A stretch of DNA of 19,834 nucleotides from an uncultured Clostridia bacterium (lineage in GTDB: Bacteria; Bacillota; Clostridia; Oscillospirales; Oscillospiraceae). The stretch covers positions 1 through 19,834 of the forward strand of contig CALLZZ010000052.1 of NCBI GenBank assembly GCA_937858235.1. Reading direction: 5' to 3'. A model generated the notes under the pieces. The model was not told the origin of the DNA. It made no database searches and was given only the letters and a program-made list of their open reading frames with translations. This document shows, piece after piece, positions 5,830 through 12,246 of this stretch. The stretch's first letter is position 1, and every line of letters starts with the position of its first letter. The position numbers and the translations under genes are program-made.

Positions 5830-6628
5830 ATGGGCCGACTACACATGGAACCCGGTCACCGGCTGCCTGCATGGCTGCTCGTATTGCTACGCAAACAGAC
5901 AAGCCGCACGCTTTTCAGGGTACGACCCTTGCTATAACGCGAGCTTCGACTTTGAAGGTGGATGCCATACCATAAAAAAGGCCATGAAGAAACGAGGGGC
6001 AGATGGGAAAGTCCGCACAGCGCCGTACCCGTTCGGCTTTGAGCCAACGTTTCACAGCTACAAACTCGACGAGCCAGCACGAAAAAAGGCGAGCGCCACG
6101 ATCTTCGTGTGCTCTATGGCTGACCTGTTCGGCGAATGGGTGCCAGACGAGTGGATCAAATCCGTATTTCAAGCCTGCGAGGCTGCACCGCAGCACACTT
6201 ACATGTTTTTAACAAAAAACCCGGGACGCTATTTAATGCTTGCATACAGGGGAGCGTTGCCGCAGGGCGAAAATTACTGGTGGGGCGCAACGATAACCAA
6301 TCAGAGCGAATACAACAGCAAAGGCATCACGCTTCTCAATCTACCGGAAAGCCATCGCACATTTTTCAGCATCGAACCTATTCATGAGCCTATCGAAATG
6401 GGACTTATGCCAAACTGGATAATAATGGGGGCTGAAACAGGAAACCGAAAAAACAAAATCAAGCCACAGCGGGAATGGATCGAAGATATTGTGAGGCGGT
6501 GCGTGGCCGAAAGTATATTCATGAAAGACAGCCTGACAAGCATTGTCGGCGAACAAAATATGATCCGGGAATTTCCGGAAGAGTTTAGAAGGGCAATGAG
6601 CCTGAAACAGAAAGGGAGGAAAAAATGA
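5810..6628 (+). CDS. DUF5131 family protein (phage Gp37/Gp68), radical-SAM-like Cys motif
   Basis: This 272-aa protein starts MNKTDIEWADYTWNPVTGC and carries CLHGCSYC, a CxxxCxxC arrangement at C19, C23 and C26 like that of radical SAM enzymes. Family-typical segments follow: IFVCSMADLFGEWVPDEWI, FLTKNPGRYL, WWGATITNQSEY, FFSIEPIHEPI, WIIMGAETGNRKNKIKP. This is the phage Gp37/Gp68 (DUF5131) family, known from phages and islands, sometimes beside a three-Cys-motif partner protein. No such partner is visible here. Its substrate is unknown. I chose ATG 5810 over GTG 5795 because it gives the family N terminus and follows GAGG at a fitting distance. It overlaps the methyltransferase gene by 20 bases and couples to the next gene by ATGA. 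Confidence 0.82.
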   Translation: MNKTDIEWADYTWNPVTGCLHGCSYCYANRQAARFSGYDPCYNASFDFEGGCHTIKKAMKKRGADGKVRTAPYPFGFEPTFHSYKLDEPARKKASATIFVCSMADLFGEWVPDEWIKSVFQACEAAPQHTYMFLTKNPGRYLMLAYRGALPQGENYWWGATITNQSEYNSKGITLLNLPESHRTFFSIEPIHEPIEMGLMPNWIIMGAETGNRKNKIKPQREWIEDIVRRCVAESIFMKDSLTSIVGEQNMIREFPEEFRRAMSLKQKGRKK

Positions 6629-6888
6629 GCCATTACAACCCAGCCGACGATCCAGCAGTTATCAACGGAATTCAAGAAGCCTATGGCTTTAAAATTGGGG
6701 ATCAGGTGGAATACACCAACCCGCACGGCTTAACATTCGGCCCGCATGTTGTTGTGGGCTTCGTACAAAACCCAAACCCGGAGTTTTTGCCGGATAACAC
6801 GGTATACATCAACAGTGATTCACCATGGTATCCGGTTAAGCCGTCAAGCCTAAGAAAAATCAAAGGATGTGAGGCAACACATGGATAA
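6625..6888 (+). CDS. small phage protein of unknown function
   Basis: This 87-aa protein is acidic to neutral and globular-looking. A short helical start (NPADDPAVINGIQEAYGF) precedes a beta-rich body (KIGDQVEYTNPHGLTFGPHVVVGFV, NTVYINSDSPWYPVKPSSLRKI). The segment KIGDQVEY...VVVGF and the ending PVKPSSL recall small SH3-like barrels. That is fold speculation. ATG 6625 overlaps the previous stop as ATGA and follows AAAGGGAGG. The codon use looks like its neighbours. I do not recognise a family. Confidence 0.65.
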   Translation: MSHYNPADDPAVINGIQEAYGFKIGDQVEYTNPHGLTFGPHVVVGFVQNPNPEFLPDNTVYINSDSPWYPVKPSSLRKIKGCEATHG

Positions 6889-7060
6889 AGAAACGAGGTT
6901 TTGCCCGTTCAAAAAGGAAGTCGCCAGAACTATGAAGCGCGGGAAATCTGGGGAACTGATAACGGGATATTATGACAAATTCAAGCGGTGCGCAGGCGAG
7001 CGCTGCATGGCATACCAGAGCGGTAAATGCCTAAGACTCCAGAAGGAGGCGAGACAATGA
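6881..7060 (+). CDS. small Cys-rich (likely zinc-binding) phage protein
   Basis: This 59-aa protein has cysteines in FCPFKKEV (C8) and RCAGERCMAYQSGKCLRL (C37, C42 and C50). Four cysteines could bind one zinc ion. The pattern CPF...C-x4-C-M-A-Y-x-x-G-x-C-x-R is one I associate with small conserved proteins in Clostridium-type phages, with no known job. A GTG at 6869 could extend it by four residues, but ATG 6881 follows GTGAGG at normal spacing. It overlaps the previous gene by 8 bases and couples to the ASCH gene by ATGA. Confidence 0.65.
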   Translation: MDKETRFCPFKKEVARTMKRGKSGELITGYYDKFKRCAGERCMAYQSGKCLRLQKEARQ

Positions 7061-7533
7061 AAGCAATCACCGTATGGCAGCCGTGGGCCGGAGCTCTGAC
7101 TGCCGGTATTAAGAAAAACGAGACGCGAAGCTGGGCCATGAAATACCGCGGCCCGATTGCGATCCACGCAGCAAAAAAGGCAGTGCCTACACCATGGGGC
7201 GAGGCAATCGAGCCGGAGGCGTGGCGCGTTCTCCAGAAAATTCTCCTAAAAATTGGTGCCAACCTCTACTATGAGTCGGGCATAACTCCGGCTCCCGATA
7301 AATACGAGTCAAAGCTGGCCTTCGGTGCGGTGCTTGCCACCGCCGAACTCGTGGACTGCATACCGATCACCCCGGAATACATTGCCACACTGTCCCCTGA
7401 CGAACTGGCTCTGGGCGACTATACGCCGGGCCGGTACGCATGGAAACTGGCGAATGTCAAAAAACTGCCGGAGCCGGTGCCAACAAAAGGCAGACAAGGG
7501 CTCTGGAACTGGGAACCGGAGGCAGTATTATGA
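7057..7533 (+). CDS. ASCH-domain protein
   Basis: This 158-aa protein opens MKAITVWQPWAGALTAGIKKNETRSW and continues KYRGPIAIHAAKKAVP. This is the ASCH signature: a W-Q-P-W-A start, an E-T-R-S-W strand and a Y-R-G-x-I-x-I-H-A turn. Strands (AFGAVLATAELVDCIPI) and a closing YAWKLANVKKLPEPVPTKGRQGLWNW follow. ASCH domains have a PUA-like beta barrel and are expected to bind RNA or modified nucleosides; some act as amidohydrolases on N4-acetylcytidine. A phage target is not known. ATG 7057 was preferred over ATG 7027 because AGGAGG (7044-7049) lies 7 bases before it. It sits among small accessory genes and is coupled on both sides by ATGA. Confidence 0.85.
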   Translation: MKAITVWQPWAGALTAGIKKNETRSWAMKYRGPIAIHAAKKAVPTPWGEAIEPEAWRVLQKILLKIGANLYYESGITPAPDKYESKLAFGAVLATAELVDCIPITPEYIATLSPDELALGDYTPGRYAWKLANVKKLPEPVPTKGRQGLWNWEPEAVL

Positions 7534-7778
7534 TCCGGGAGCTGCTACAAAAGTTCATAGTGAGAAAAACCTGCAAGAACTGCTTACACAAGGCCCTATG
7601 TGACGAGCTCTTCGCTCGCAGATACCGGCAGCTGGGCGTCAATGAGCCGGAGAGCTTCAAGAACATGGGCTGTAAGCTATTCAGGCCAAGGGAAAGGAGG
7701 CAACCGCATGACGAAAAAGACAACCGCCACCAGTACGGAGATCAAGAAGGCGCTTGCCAAAAAGCACGGAGAACGTGA
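7530..7778 (+). CDS. small Cys-motif protein
   Basis: This 82-aa protein has a motif CKNCLHKALCDELF (C15, C18 and C24) followed by FKNMGCKLFRPRER. Together these give four cysteines suited to a zinc knuckle. The last 30 residues (RRQPHDEKDNRHQYGDQEG...) are hydrophilic and lie in the 71-base overlap with the next gene, so the tail may be constrained by that gene. ATG 7530 forms an ATGA overlap with the ASCH stop. I see no family name. It resembles in style the Cys-rich miniprotein two genes upstream. Confidence 0.55.
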   Translation: MIRELLQKFIVRKTCKNCLHKALCDELFARRYRQLGVNEPESFKNMGCKLFRPRERRQPHDEKDNRHQYGDQEGACQKARRT

Positions 7779-8499
7779 GTTCTTTATGACGGAAGTTAAG
7801 AACGGGCCAACAGGCGTAGCTCCCGGAGAGCTTCTTCAATTCGACGCCGTCGCTATCTATAAGAGCTGGACACGTCCACAAATCCGCGGGTATGAGATCA
7901 AAGTCAGCCGCAGCGACTTCATGCGGGACAACAAATATTCGCGATACCTGCCATACTTCCACGAGTTCTATTTTGTCGTACCATCTGGCATGGTACAGCG
8001 TCAAGAAGTCGAGGAAAATATCGGGCTTATGTGGTACAACCCGGAGACGGGCACATTAACAACCAAAAAGAAGGCTGTATGGCGGAATATCGAGATCGAC
8101 GCCCTTATGCTGCTCTATATCATCATGAACCGGCTGGATAGCGACCGCCTCCCCTTCTATTCCACTAAAGCGGAATATTGGGAGGACTGGCTGGCCGGAA
8201 AGATAAGCAACCAGGAGCTCAGCTATAAGGTGAGCAGCAAGCTCGTTGAACGCCTCGGAGAACTCGAACGGGAAAACAATAGCTACCGGTATTTCAAGGA
8301 GGAACGCGAAGAACTCCAGCAGATCCACGGGATCCTTCAAAAACACGGCATTAACGCATGGTACAACGCACCGGAGGCCATAGACAAGGCGCTCACCCGC
8401 TCCTATCCTTCCAAGCTGGACACTGTACAGTCGCAGCTGCAAAGGGTAATCGAAGAAATCGAGAAACTAAAGGCTTTAAAAAAGGAGGGCGAATCATGA
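7708..8499 (+). CDS. MmcB-like protein with PD-(D/E)XK nuclease-type core
   Basis: This 263-aa protein has LLQFDAVAIYKSW (D46), then QIRGYEIKVSRSDFMRDNKYSRYLPYFHEFYFVVPSGMV with E63 and K65. D...E-x-K is the catalytic pattern of restriction-like nucleases, and YEIKVSRSDF is the signature of the MmcB DNA-repair family. The first 150 residues form the core. Residues about 150-263 are an extra, largely helical region with a coiled coil (LVERLGELERENNSYRYFKEEREEL and LDTVQSQLQRVIEEIEKLKALKKEG). ATG 7708 is 7 bases after GGAAAGGAGG; an upstream ATG at 7600 lies in the previous gene without a ribosome-binding site. The role is probably DNA repair or cleavage in the phage cycle. The family call is moderately sure. 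Confidence 0.68.
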   Translation: MTKKTTATSTEIKKALAKKHGEREFFMTEVKNGPTGVAPGELLQFDAVAIYKSWTRPQIRGYEIKVSRSDFMRDNKYSRYLPYFHEFYFVVPSGMVQRQEVEENIGLMWYNPETGTLTTKKKAVWRNIEIDALMLLYIIMNRLDSDRLPFYSTKAEYWEDWLAGKISNQELSYKVSSKLVERLGELERENNSYRYFKEEREELQQIHGILQKHGINAWYNAPEAIDKALTRSYPSKLDTVQSQLQRVIEEIEKLKALKKEGES

Positions 8500-9146
8500 A
8501 CTATCAACCTAAAATCATAACCGGAACCGTAAAAGGTACGGGCTGGCCCATAGACGGCCACACGCTCCATTTTTCCCAGTGGGACTATGACAACTACGAG
8601 AGCTGGCACCTCTACGGCTGGGACGACGCCGACGACGAGGCCGTCATGCAGACAATATTCATTACCGAAACGGAGGCCGGGCTCTGCAACTACAACACGC
8701 TGGAGGACTTCGCAAAAGACTGGAAGGCAAAGAAATGGGAACCACAAGCCGCGTTTTGTCTGGAACTCGACAAGGTGGAAGTCGTCGAAGTCGTTCAGCA
8801 GGAAGTCAAGAACGACACCCGCGACAAGCTCCGGGCCCACGGGATCAATCTTACACCGAGGAAATACAGCGACAAGGGCGGGATCCTCTGCCTCCCACTT
8901 GATAAGAACCTGAATGGCGACGTGCAGGCCAAGCACCCGGACTGGGTGCCGATCGAGTGCCCGAACTGCGGGCGCAAGTGCTGGAAAATGTCAGAGGCCG
9001 ACAAGCTCAAAGAGGCGCAGGGCGTGACGTTCCTCTGTACCGAGTGCGCTGTCAAAGCTGGTTTCCTGAACTCCTACCAGAAAAACCAGAGGAAACCCGG
9101 CGGGAACCGTGCGCAGAGAAGGCAAGCAAAACGCGAAAAGAGATAA
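8496..9146 (+). CDS. phage protein with C-terminal zinc ribbon, function unknown
   Basis: This 216-aa protein has an N-terminal half rich in aromatic and acidic residues (TLHFSQWDYDNYESWHLYGWDDADDEAVMQTIF, about 23-55). The C-terminal half has CPNCGRKCW and FLCTECA, a likely zinc ribbon with cysteines at about 154, 157, 161, 181 and 184. A basic tail (RAQRRQAKREKR) ends it, suggesting nucleic-acid contact. ATG 8496 couples to the previous stop (ATGA) and lies behind AAAGGAGG. I do not recognise the N-terminal domain. It sits in the accessory stretch between the MmcB-like gene and a small membrane protein. Confidence 0.6.
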   Translation: MNYQPKIITGTVKGTGWPIDGHTLHFSQWDYDNYESWHLYGWDDADDEAVMQTIFITETEAGLCNYNTLEDFAKDWKAKKWEPQAAFCLELDKVEVVEVVQQEVKNDTRDKLRAHGINLTPRKYSDKGGILCLPLDKNLNGDVQAKHPDWVPIECPNCGRKCWKMSEADKLKEAQGVTFLCTECAVKAGFLNSYQKNQRKPGGNRAQRRQAKREKR

Positions 9147-9166
9147 CGGACAAAGGAGGCAACATA

Positions 9167-9481
9167 ATGGACAACGACGGAAAATATTCAGGACTGTGGA
9201 TTCTCTACGCAATGATAAGCGGCAGCCTGTGGCTCCTTCTGATCGTATTGAAGGTGTTCGGAGTCGTGAGGCTCGGCTGGATCGCCGTCATTCTCGGCGG
9301 CCTGTGGATCCCGACACTCATTCTCCTACTCAGTGCTGCAGCATGCCTCACGCTCATGACAGCGGCAAAACTCAAACGAAAATACCGACACTGGAAGGTA
9401 AAGCGCCGAATTGAAAGGCAGAAAAAAACACTCGCAGACAACCAAAAAAACGCCGGAGAGGCAGAAAGGAGGAATGAATAA
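9167..9481 (+). CDS. small membrane protein with charged C-terminal coiled coil
   Basis: This 104-aa protein has two hydrophobic stretches, about residues 10-32 (LWILYAMISGSLWLLLIVLKVFG) and about 37-67 (LGWIAVILGGLWIPTLILLLSAAAC...), and then a strongly basic and polar helix (KLKRKYRHWKVKRRIERQKKTLADNQK). By the positive-inside rule the tail should face the cytoplasm. ATG 9167 follows AAAGGAGG. The stop overlaps the next start by one base (TAATG). Membrane proteins are unusual inside a DNA-metabolism cluster. Superinfection exclusion or host-membrane tethering is possible but unsupported beyond the topology. Confidence 0.6.
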   Translation: MDNDGKYSGLWILYAMISGSLWLLLIVLKVFGVVRLGWIAVILGGLWIPTLILLLSAAACLTLMTAAKLKRKYRHWKVKRRIERQKKTLADNQKNAGEAERRNE

Positions 9482-10818
9482 TGGACTACAAACCAGAAGC
9501 AGAGCCGAAAGCATGGGCCGACGGTATGCCGGTATTCTGCGCACACGACGCGATCGTGGCCGTGGAGAAGCTTATCCCGAATCCAAAGAACCCGAACCAG
9601 CACCCGGACAGCCAGATCCAACTACTCGGCCGCATTATCAGACAGACCGGCTGGAGGCAGCCGATCACGGTATCGAAGCGCTCCGGCTTTATTGTGAAGG
9701 GCCACGGCCGACTCGCTGCCGCTCTGCTGGAAGGTATGAAAGAGGCTCCGGTGGACTATCAGAACTATACCAACGAGGCCGAGGAATACGCCGATCTGGT
9801 AGCTGACAACCGGATCGCAGAGCTGGCCGAGACTGACAACAAGCTGCTGGCCGACATATTCGCGGACATAGACACCGGCGAGATCCCCATGGAGCTGACC
9901 GGGTACACGGAGGACGAGGTGGAAAGCCTCGTCACCGCGCTGTCCGAGGCCCTGCACAATGACCTCAACAAGCCGGACGAGATACCAGACACCCCGGAGC
10001 CGGAGGAAGTAATCACCAAGAAGGGCGATCTCTGGATCCTCGGCCGCCACCGCGTCGTATGCGGAAGTTCAACCAACAAAAAGGACATTGACCTGTTACT
10101 GGACGGAGGACACCCGGAGATCCTTCTCACAGATCCTCCCTACTGCTCCGGCGGCTTTCAAGAGTCCGGGCGCAGCACCGGCAGCATAGGAACCAAACGC
10201 CACGACAAAGACGGAAAAGAGATCGCCGTAACCATAGCAAATGACACCCTCAGCACGCGCGGGTACCAGTCTCTCATGCGTGAAGTGCTCCAGAACTTCG
10301 ACGGGCTCGTGGCCTATATCTTCACAGACTGGCGCATGTGGGTGTATCTGTTCGACATTGTAGAGGCCGCCGGACTCGGCGTCAAAAACATGATCGTCTG
10401 GAATAAAAAGAGCCCCGGCATGGGTATGGGCTGGCGAGCCCAGCACGAGCTCGTAATGTTTGCACACAGAACAAAGCCAAAATGGGATAACCACAAGGGC
10501 TACGGCAACGTGCTGGAGGCCACGCGCTCCGGGAATGAGCTGCACCCGACGCAGAAACCCGTCGAAATACTGGAGAAGCTGCTGGACAATACGCAATGGG
10601 CCGAGGGCGTCCTTGACACCTTCGGAGGATCCGGCACAACCTTGATCGCGGCAGAAAGCGTCGGGCAACCGTCGTACATCATGGAAATGGAACCCGCCTT
10701 TGTGGACGTAATCGTGCGCCGATATATCAAGACCACCGGAAAGACAACGGGGATCCGGCTAATAAGGGAAGGCAAGGAGCTGGCCCGTGAGCAATTCGAC
10801 AGAGTGTTCACGGAATAA
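9481..10818 (+). CDS. ParB-like/N6- or N4-DNA methyltransferase fusion
   Basis: This 445-aa protein has two domains. Residues about 24-115 are ParB/sulfiredoxin-like: VEKLIPNPKNPNQHPDSQIQLL, QPITVSKRSGFIVKGHGRLAAAL with GHGR at 74-77, and EYADLVADNRIAELA. Residues about 178-415 are a beta-class methyltransferase: DPPY at 218-221, HPTQKPVEILEKLL at 355-368, and the SAM-binding FGGSGTT at 381-387. In the beta class the catalytic motif precedes the SAM motif, as here. It methylates adenine or cytosine amino groups, and the target is not predictable. Such fusions are common in phages and are thought to protect DNA or regulate packaging. It is the second methyltransferase in the operon. Its 1-base overlap with the membrane-protein gene suggests coupling. 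Confidence 0.85.
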   Translation: MDYKPEAEPKAWADGMPVFCAHDAIVAVEKLIPNPKNPNQHPDSQIQLLGRIIRQTGWRQPITVSKRSGFIVKGHGRLAAALLEGMKEAPVDYQNYTNEAEEYADLVADNRIAELAETDNKLLADIFADIDTGEIPMELTGYTEDEVESLVTALSEALHNDLNKPDEIPDTPEPEEVITKKGDLWILGRHRVVCGSSTNKKDIDLLLDGGHPEILLTDPPYCSGGFQESGRSTGSIGTKRHDKDGKEIAVTIANDTLSTRGYQSLMREVLQNFDGLVAYIFTDWRMWVYLFDIVEAAGLGVKNMIVWNKKSPGMGMGWRAQHELVMFAHRTKPKWDNHKGYGNVLEATRSGNELHPTQKPVEILEKLLDNTQWAEGVLDTFGGSGTTLIAAESVGQPSYIMEMEPAFVDVIVRRYIKTTGKTTGIRLIREGKELAREQFDRVFTE

Positions 10819-10839
10819 CCAAGGAAAGGAGGTGAGCCT

Positions 10840-11463
10840 ATGTGCCAAACCAAAAAGCCAAAGGAAACCGACGCAATAAAACAAAAGCTGGAGCACTACG
10901 CGGCCTTCCAGCGCCGGATCGACAACCAGATCGAGCGGCTGGAGTATCTGGAGTCCGTCATAGGCTCACCTTCGGGCCCGAACCTCACCGGCCTGCCGGG
11001 TGGAGGCGACGACGGAACCAGCAAGACCGAGAGGCAAGTCCTCAAAAAGCTGGAGCTCCAGCAGACGATCCGGGACATGATCGCGGCTGAAGCTGCGGAA
11101 CACAAAGAGCTGGAGGCCATGATCGAGCAAATGCGGAGCCCTGACGAGCAGACCGTCATAGAAATGCGGTACTTTGACCACGCAAAATGGTGGCCGGTGT
11201 GCGCTGCCCTATTCGGAGAGGAAACAGACTACGAAGAAAAAGCCGACAAATACCTGAAACGGACATTCAAGATCCACGGCTCTGCCCTGCAAGCTCTGGC
11301 GAAAATATACAAACAAAGAGAAGGCGGGCAAGAAAGCTCACCAAAAGCCATAAAACGGCCGGAGGCTGGCCATCTTATACATACCGCCGGACAACATTGT
11401 GAAAAACTGCGGGGACAAAAAGGGATAAAAGGGGATAAAAAGGGATTGAAAGAGATAACGTAA
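10840..11463 (+). CDS. DUF1492/ArpU/RinA-like phage transcriptional regulator
   Basis: This 207-aa protein has an N-terminal coiled-coil part (IKQKLEHYAAFQRRIDNQIERLEYLES, LKKLELQQTIRDMIAAEAAEHKELEAMIEQM). A sigma-70 region-4-like helix-turn-helix follows: SPDEQTVIEMRYFDHAKWWPVCAALFG, then KADKYLKRTFKIHGSALQALAKI. That layout, and a place between the early genes and the terminase, is typical of DUF1492, ArpU and RinA proteins, which switch on late genes in Firmicutes phages. The last 40 residues are poorly conserved-looking and are encoded by phased 10-bp repeats. ATG 10840 follows AAAGGAGGTG. It is probably the late-gene activator; the exact family is uncertain. Confidence 0.65.
   Translation: MCQTKKPKETDAIKQKLEHYAAFQRRIDNQIERLEYLESVIGSPSGPNLTGLPGGGDDGTSKTERQVLKKLELQQTIRDMIAAEAAEHKELEAMIEQMRSPDEQTVIEMRYFDHAKWWPVCAALFGEETDYEEKADKYLKRTFKIHGSALQALAKIYKQREGGQESSPKAIKRPEAGHLIHTAGQHCEKLRGQKGIKGDKKGLKEIT
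11411..11460 (+). repeat. five phased 10-bp repeats at the 3' end of the regulator gene
   Basis: Five consecutive 10-mers start at 11411, 11421, 11431, 11441 and 11451: GGGGACAAAA, AGGGATAAAA, GGGGATAAAA, AGGGATTGAA and AGAGATAACG (consensus RGGGATAAAA). The 10-bp period matches the helix and is not a multiple of 3, so it does not arise from repeated codons. It lies directly upstream of the late genes and inside the gene of the presumed activator, a natural place for that protein to bind. Confidence 0.6.
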
Positions 11464-11482
11464 AAGTGATAGCTTATACAAT
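11446..11482 (+). promoter_or_regulatory. weak candidate late promoter
   Basis: A -10-like TATACAAT (11475-11482) lies downstream of a -35-like TTGAAA (11446-11451). The gap is about 23 bp rather than 17, so this is not a good sigma-70 promoter unaided. A badly spaced promoter next to phased repeats would fit an activator-dependent late promoter. This is low-confidence inference. Confidence 0.25.
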
Positions 11483-11486
11483 AACG

Positions 11487-11526
11487 AAAGTCGTCTGGAG
11501 ACACACAAACCTCTGGGCGGCTTTTT
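11487..11526 (+). terminator. candidate intrinsic terminator at the early/late junction
   Basis: The arm AAAGTCGTCTGGAG (11487-11500) pairs with CTCTGGGCGGCTTT (11511-11524) over 14 positions, four of them G-U wobbles, around a 10-base loop. The 3' arm runs into a T-run (TTTTT, 11522-11526). It lies in the 90-bp gap after the regulator gene. It could end early transcription, or be a site of antitermination if late transcription starts upstream of it. Confidence 0.55.
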
Positions 11527-11553
11527 ATATTCACCAGAAAGGAGGCCGGATAC

Positions 11554-12246
11554 ATGAGCGACCTATTCAAAGCAGGGCCAGCCCGCCATACAAAGGGCAG
11601 CTTCACCATGTCCTATTCAGGGGCCAGGGAGATCATGAAAAAGCTCCAGAAGTTAACAGACGGCGGCGAGGTAGCAATCAAGCGCACTGTATCCGACTTT
11701 GCCACCAGAGGGCCCGGCTGGGTATCGAAGGGGATCCGCGAGCACTATGGTGTAGACACGGCCGCCATAAAAGAGGCAGCTAAAAAGCCAAGCCGCGGGC
11801 ATACGTCGATCCACGTCGCAGGCATAACCGTGGACGGAGCCACACTTATATACAAAGGCCGAACACTGACACCGATCCACTTCAAAATGAGCCCGAAGGC
11901 AAGACCAACGGCCCAACAAAAGAAGCCGATCCGGATCCCCGGCCAGCTTATAGCAAACGGCTCACCCGTGGCTATGGTAAGGCCGCCAAAGCCCTACACC
12001 GTGAAGGCGACAATCATCAAGGGCCAGCGCTCTGCCATGAGCAGCGACACCTTCCTGACCGCCGGACGCGGCGGCGTAGTGCTGCCATACCAACGCACCG
12101 GGGAAGGCCGTTCACCTATTGAAGCAGTGCGTACTCTATCCGTACCGCAAATGATTGACGGCCGAGCCCGCGAGACAATCGAGCAGACAATCAACACGAA
12201 GTTGGGCGAGCGCTTCAACCACTACATAGAGCGGGCCATGAAGTAA
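11554..12246 (+). CDS. minor tail protein Z-like protein
   Basis: This 230-aa basic protein has an N-terminal helical part (GAREIMKKLQKLTDGGEVAIKRTVSDFATRG, then VSKGIREHYGVDTAAIKEAAKK), strands (SIHVAGITVDGATLIYKGRTLTPIHFKM) and a C-terminal part (DTFLTAGRGGVVLPYQRTGEGRSPIEAVRTLSVPQM, then INTKLGERFNHYIERAMK). The order of helical repeat-like start, strand block, R-x-P-I-E-x-V-x-x-x-S-V-P and closing helix follows lambda gpZ-type tail proteins (PF06763-like). Z proteins help finish the tail tip and connect the tail. ATG 11554 follows AAAGGAGG. Its place before the terminase genes is odd, since tail genes normally lie after the capsid genes. It could also be an unrelated structural protein. 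Confidence 0.5.
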   Translation: MSDLFKAGPARHTKGSFTMSYSGAREIMKKLQKLTDGGEVAIKRTVSDFATRGPGWVSKGIREHYGVDTAAIKEAAKKPSRGHTSIHVAGITVDGATLIYKGRTLTPIHFKMSPKARPTAQQKKPIRIPGQLIANGSPVAMVRPPKPYTVKATIIKGQRSAMSSDTFLTAGRGGVVLPYQRTGEGRSPIEAVRTLSVPQMIDGRARETIEQTINTKLGERFNHYIERAMK

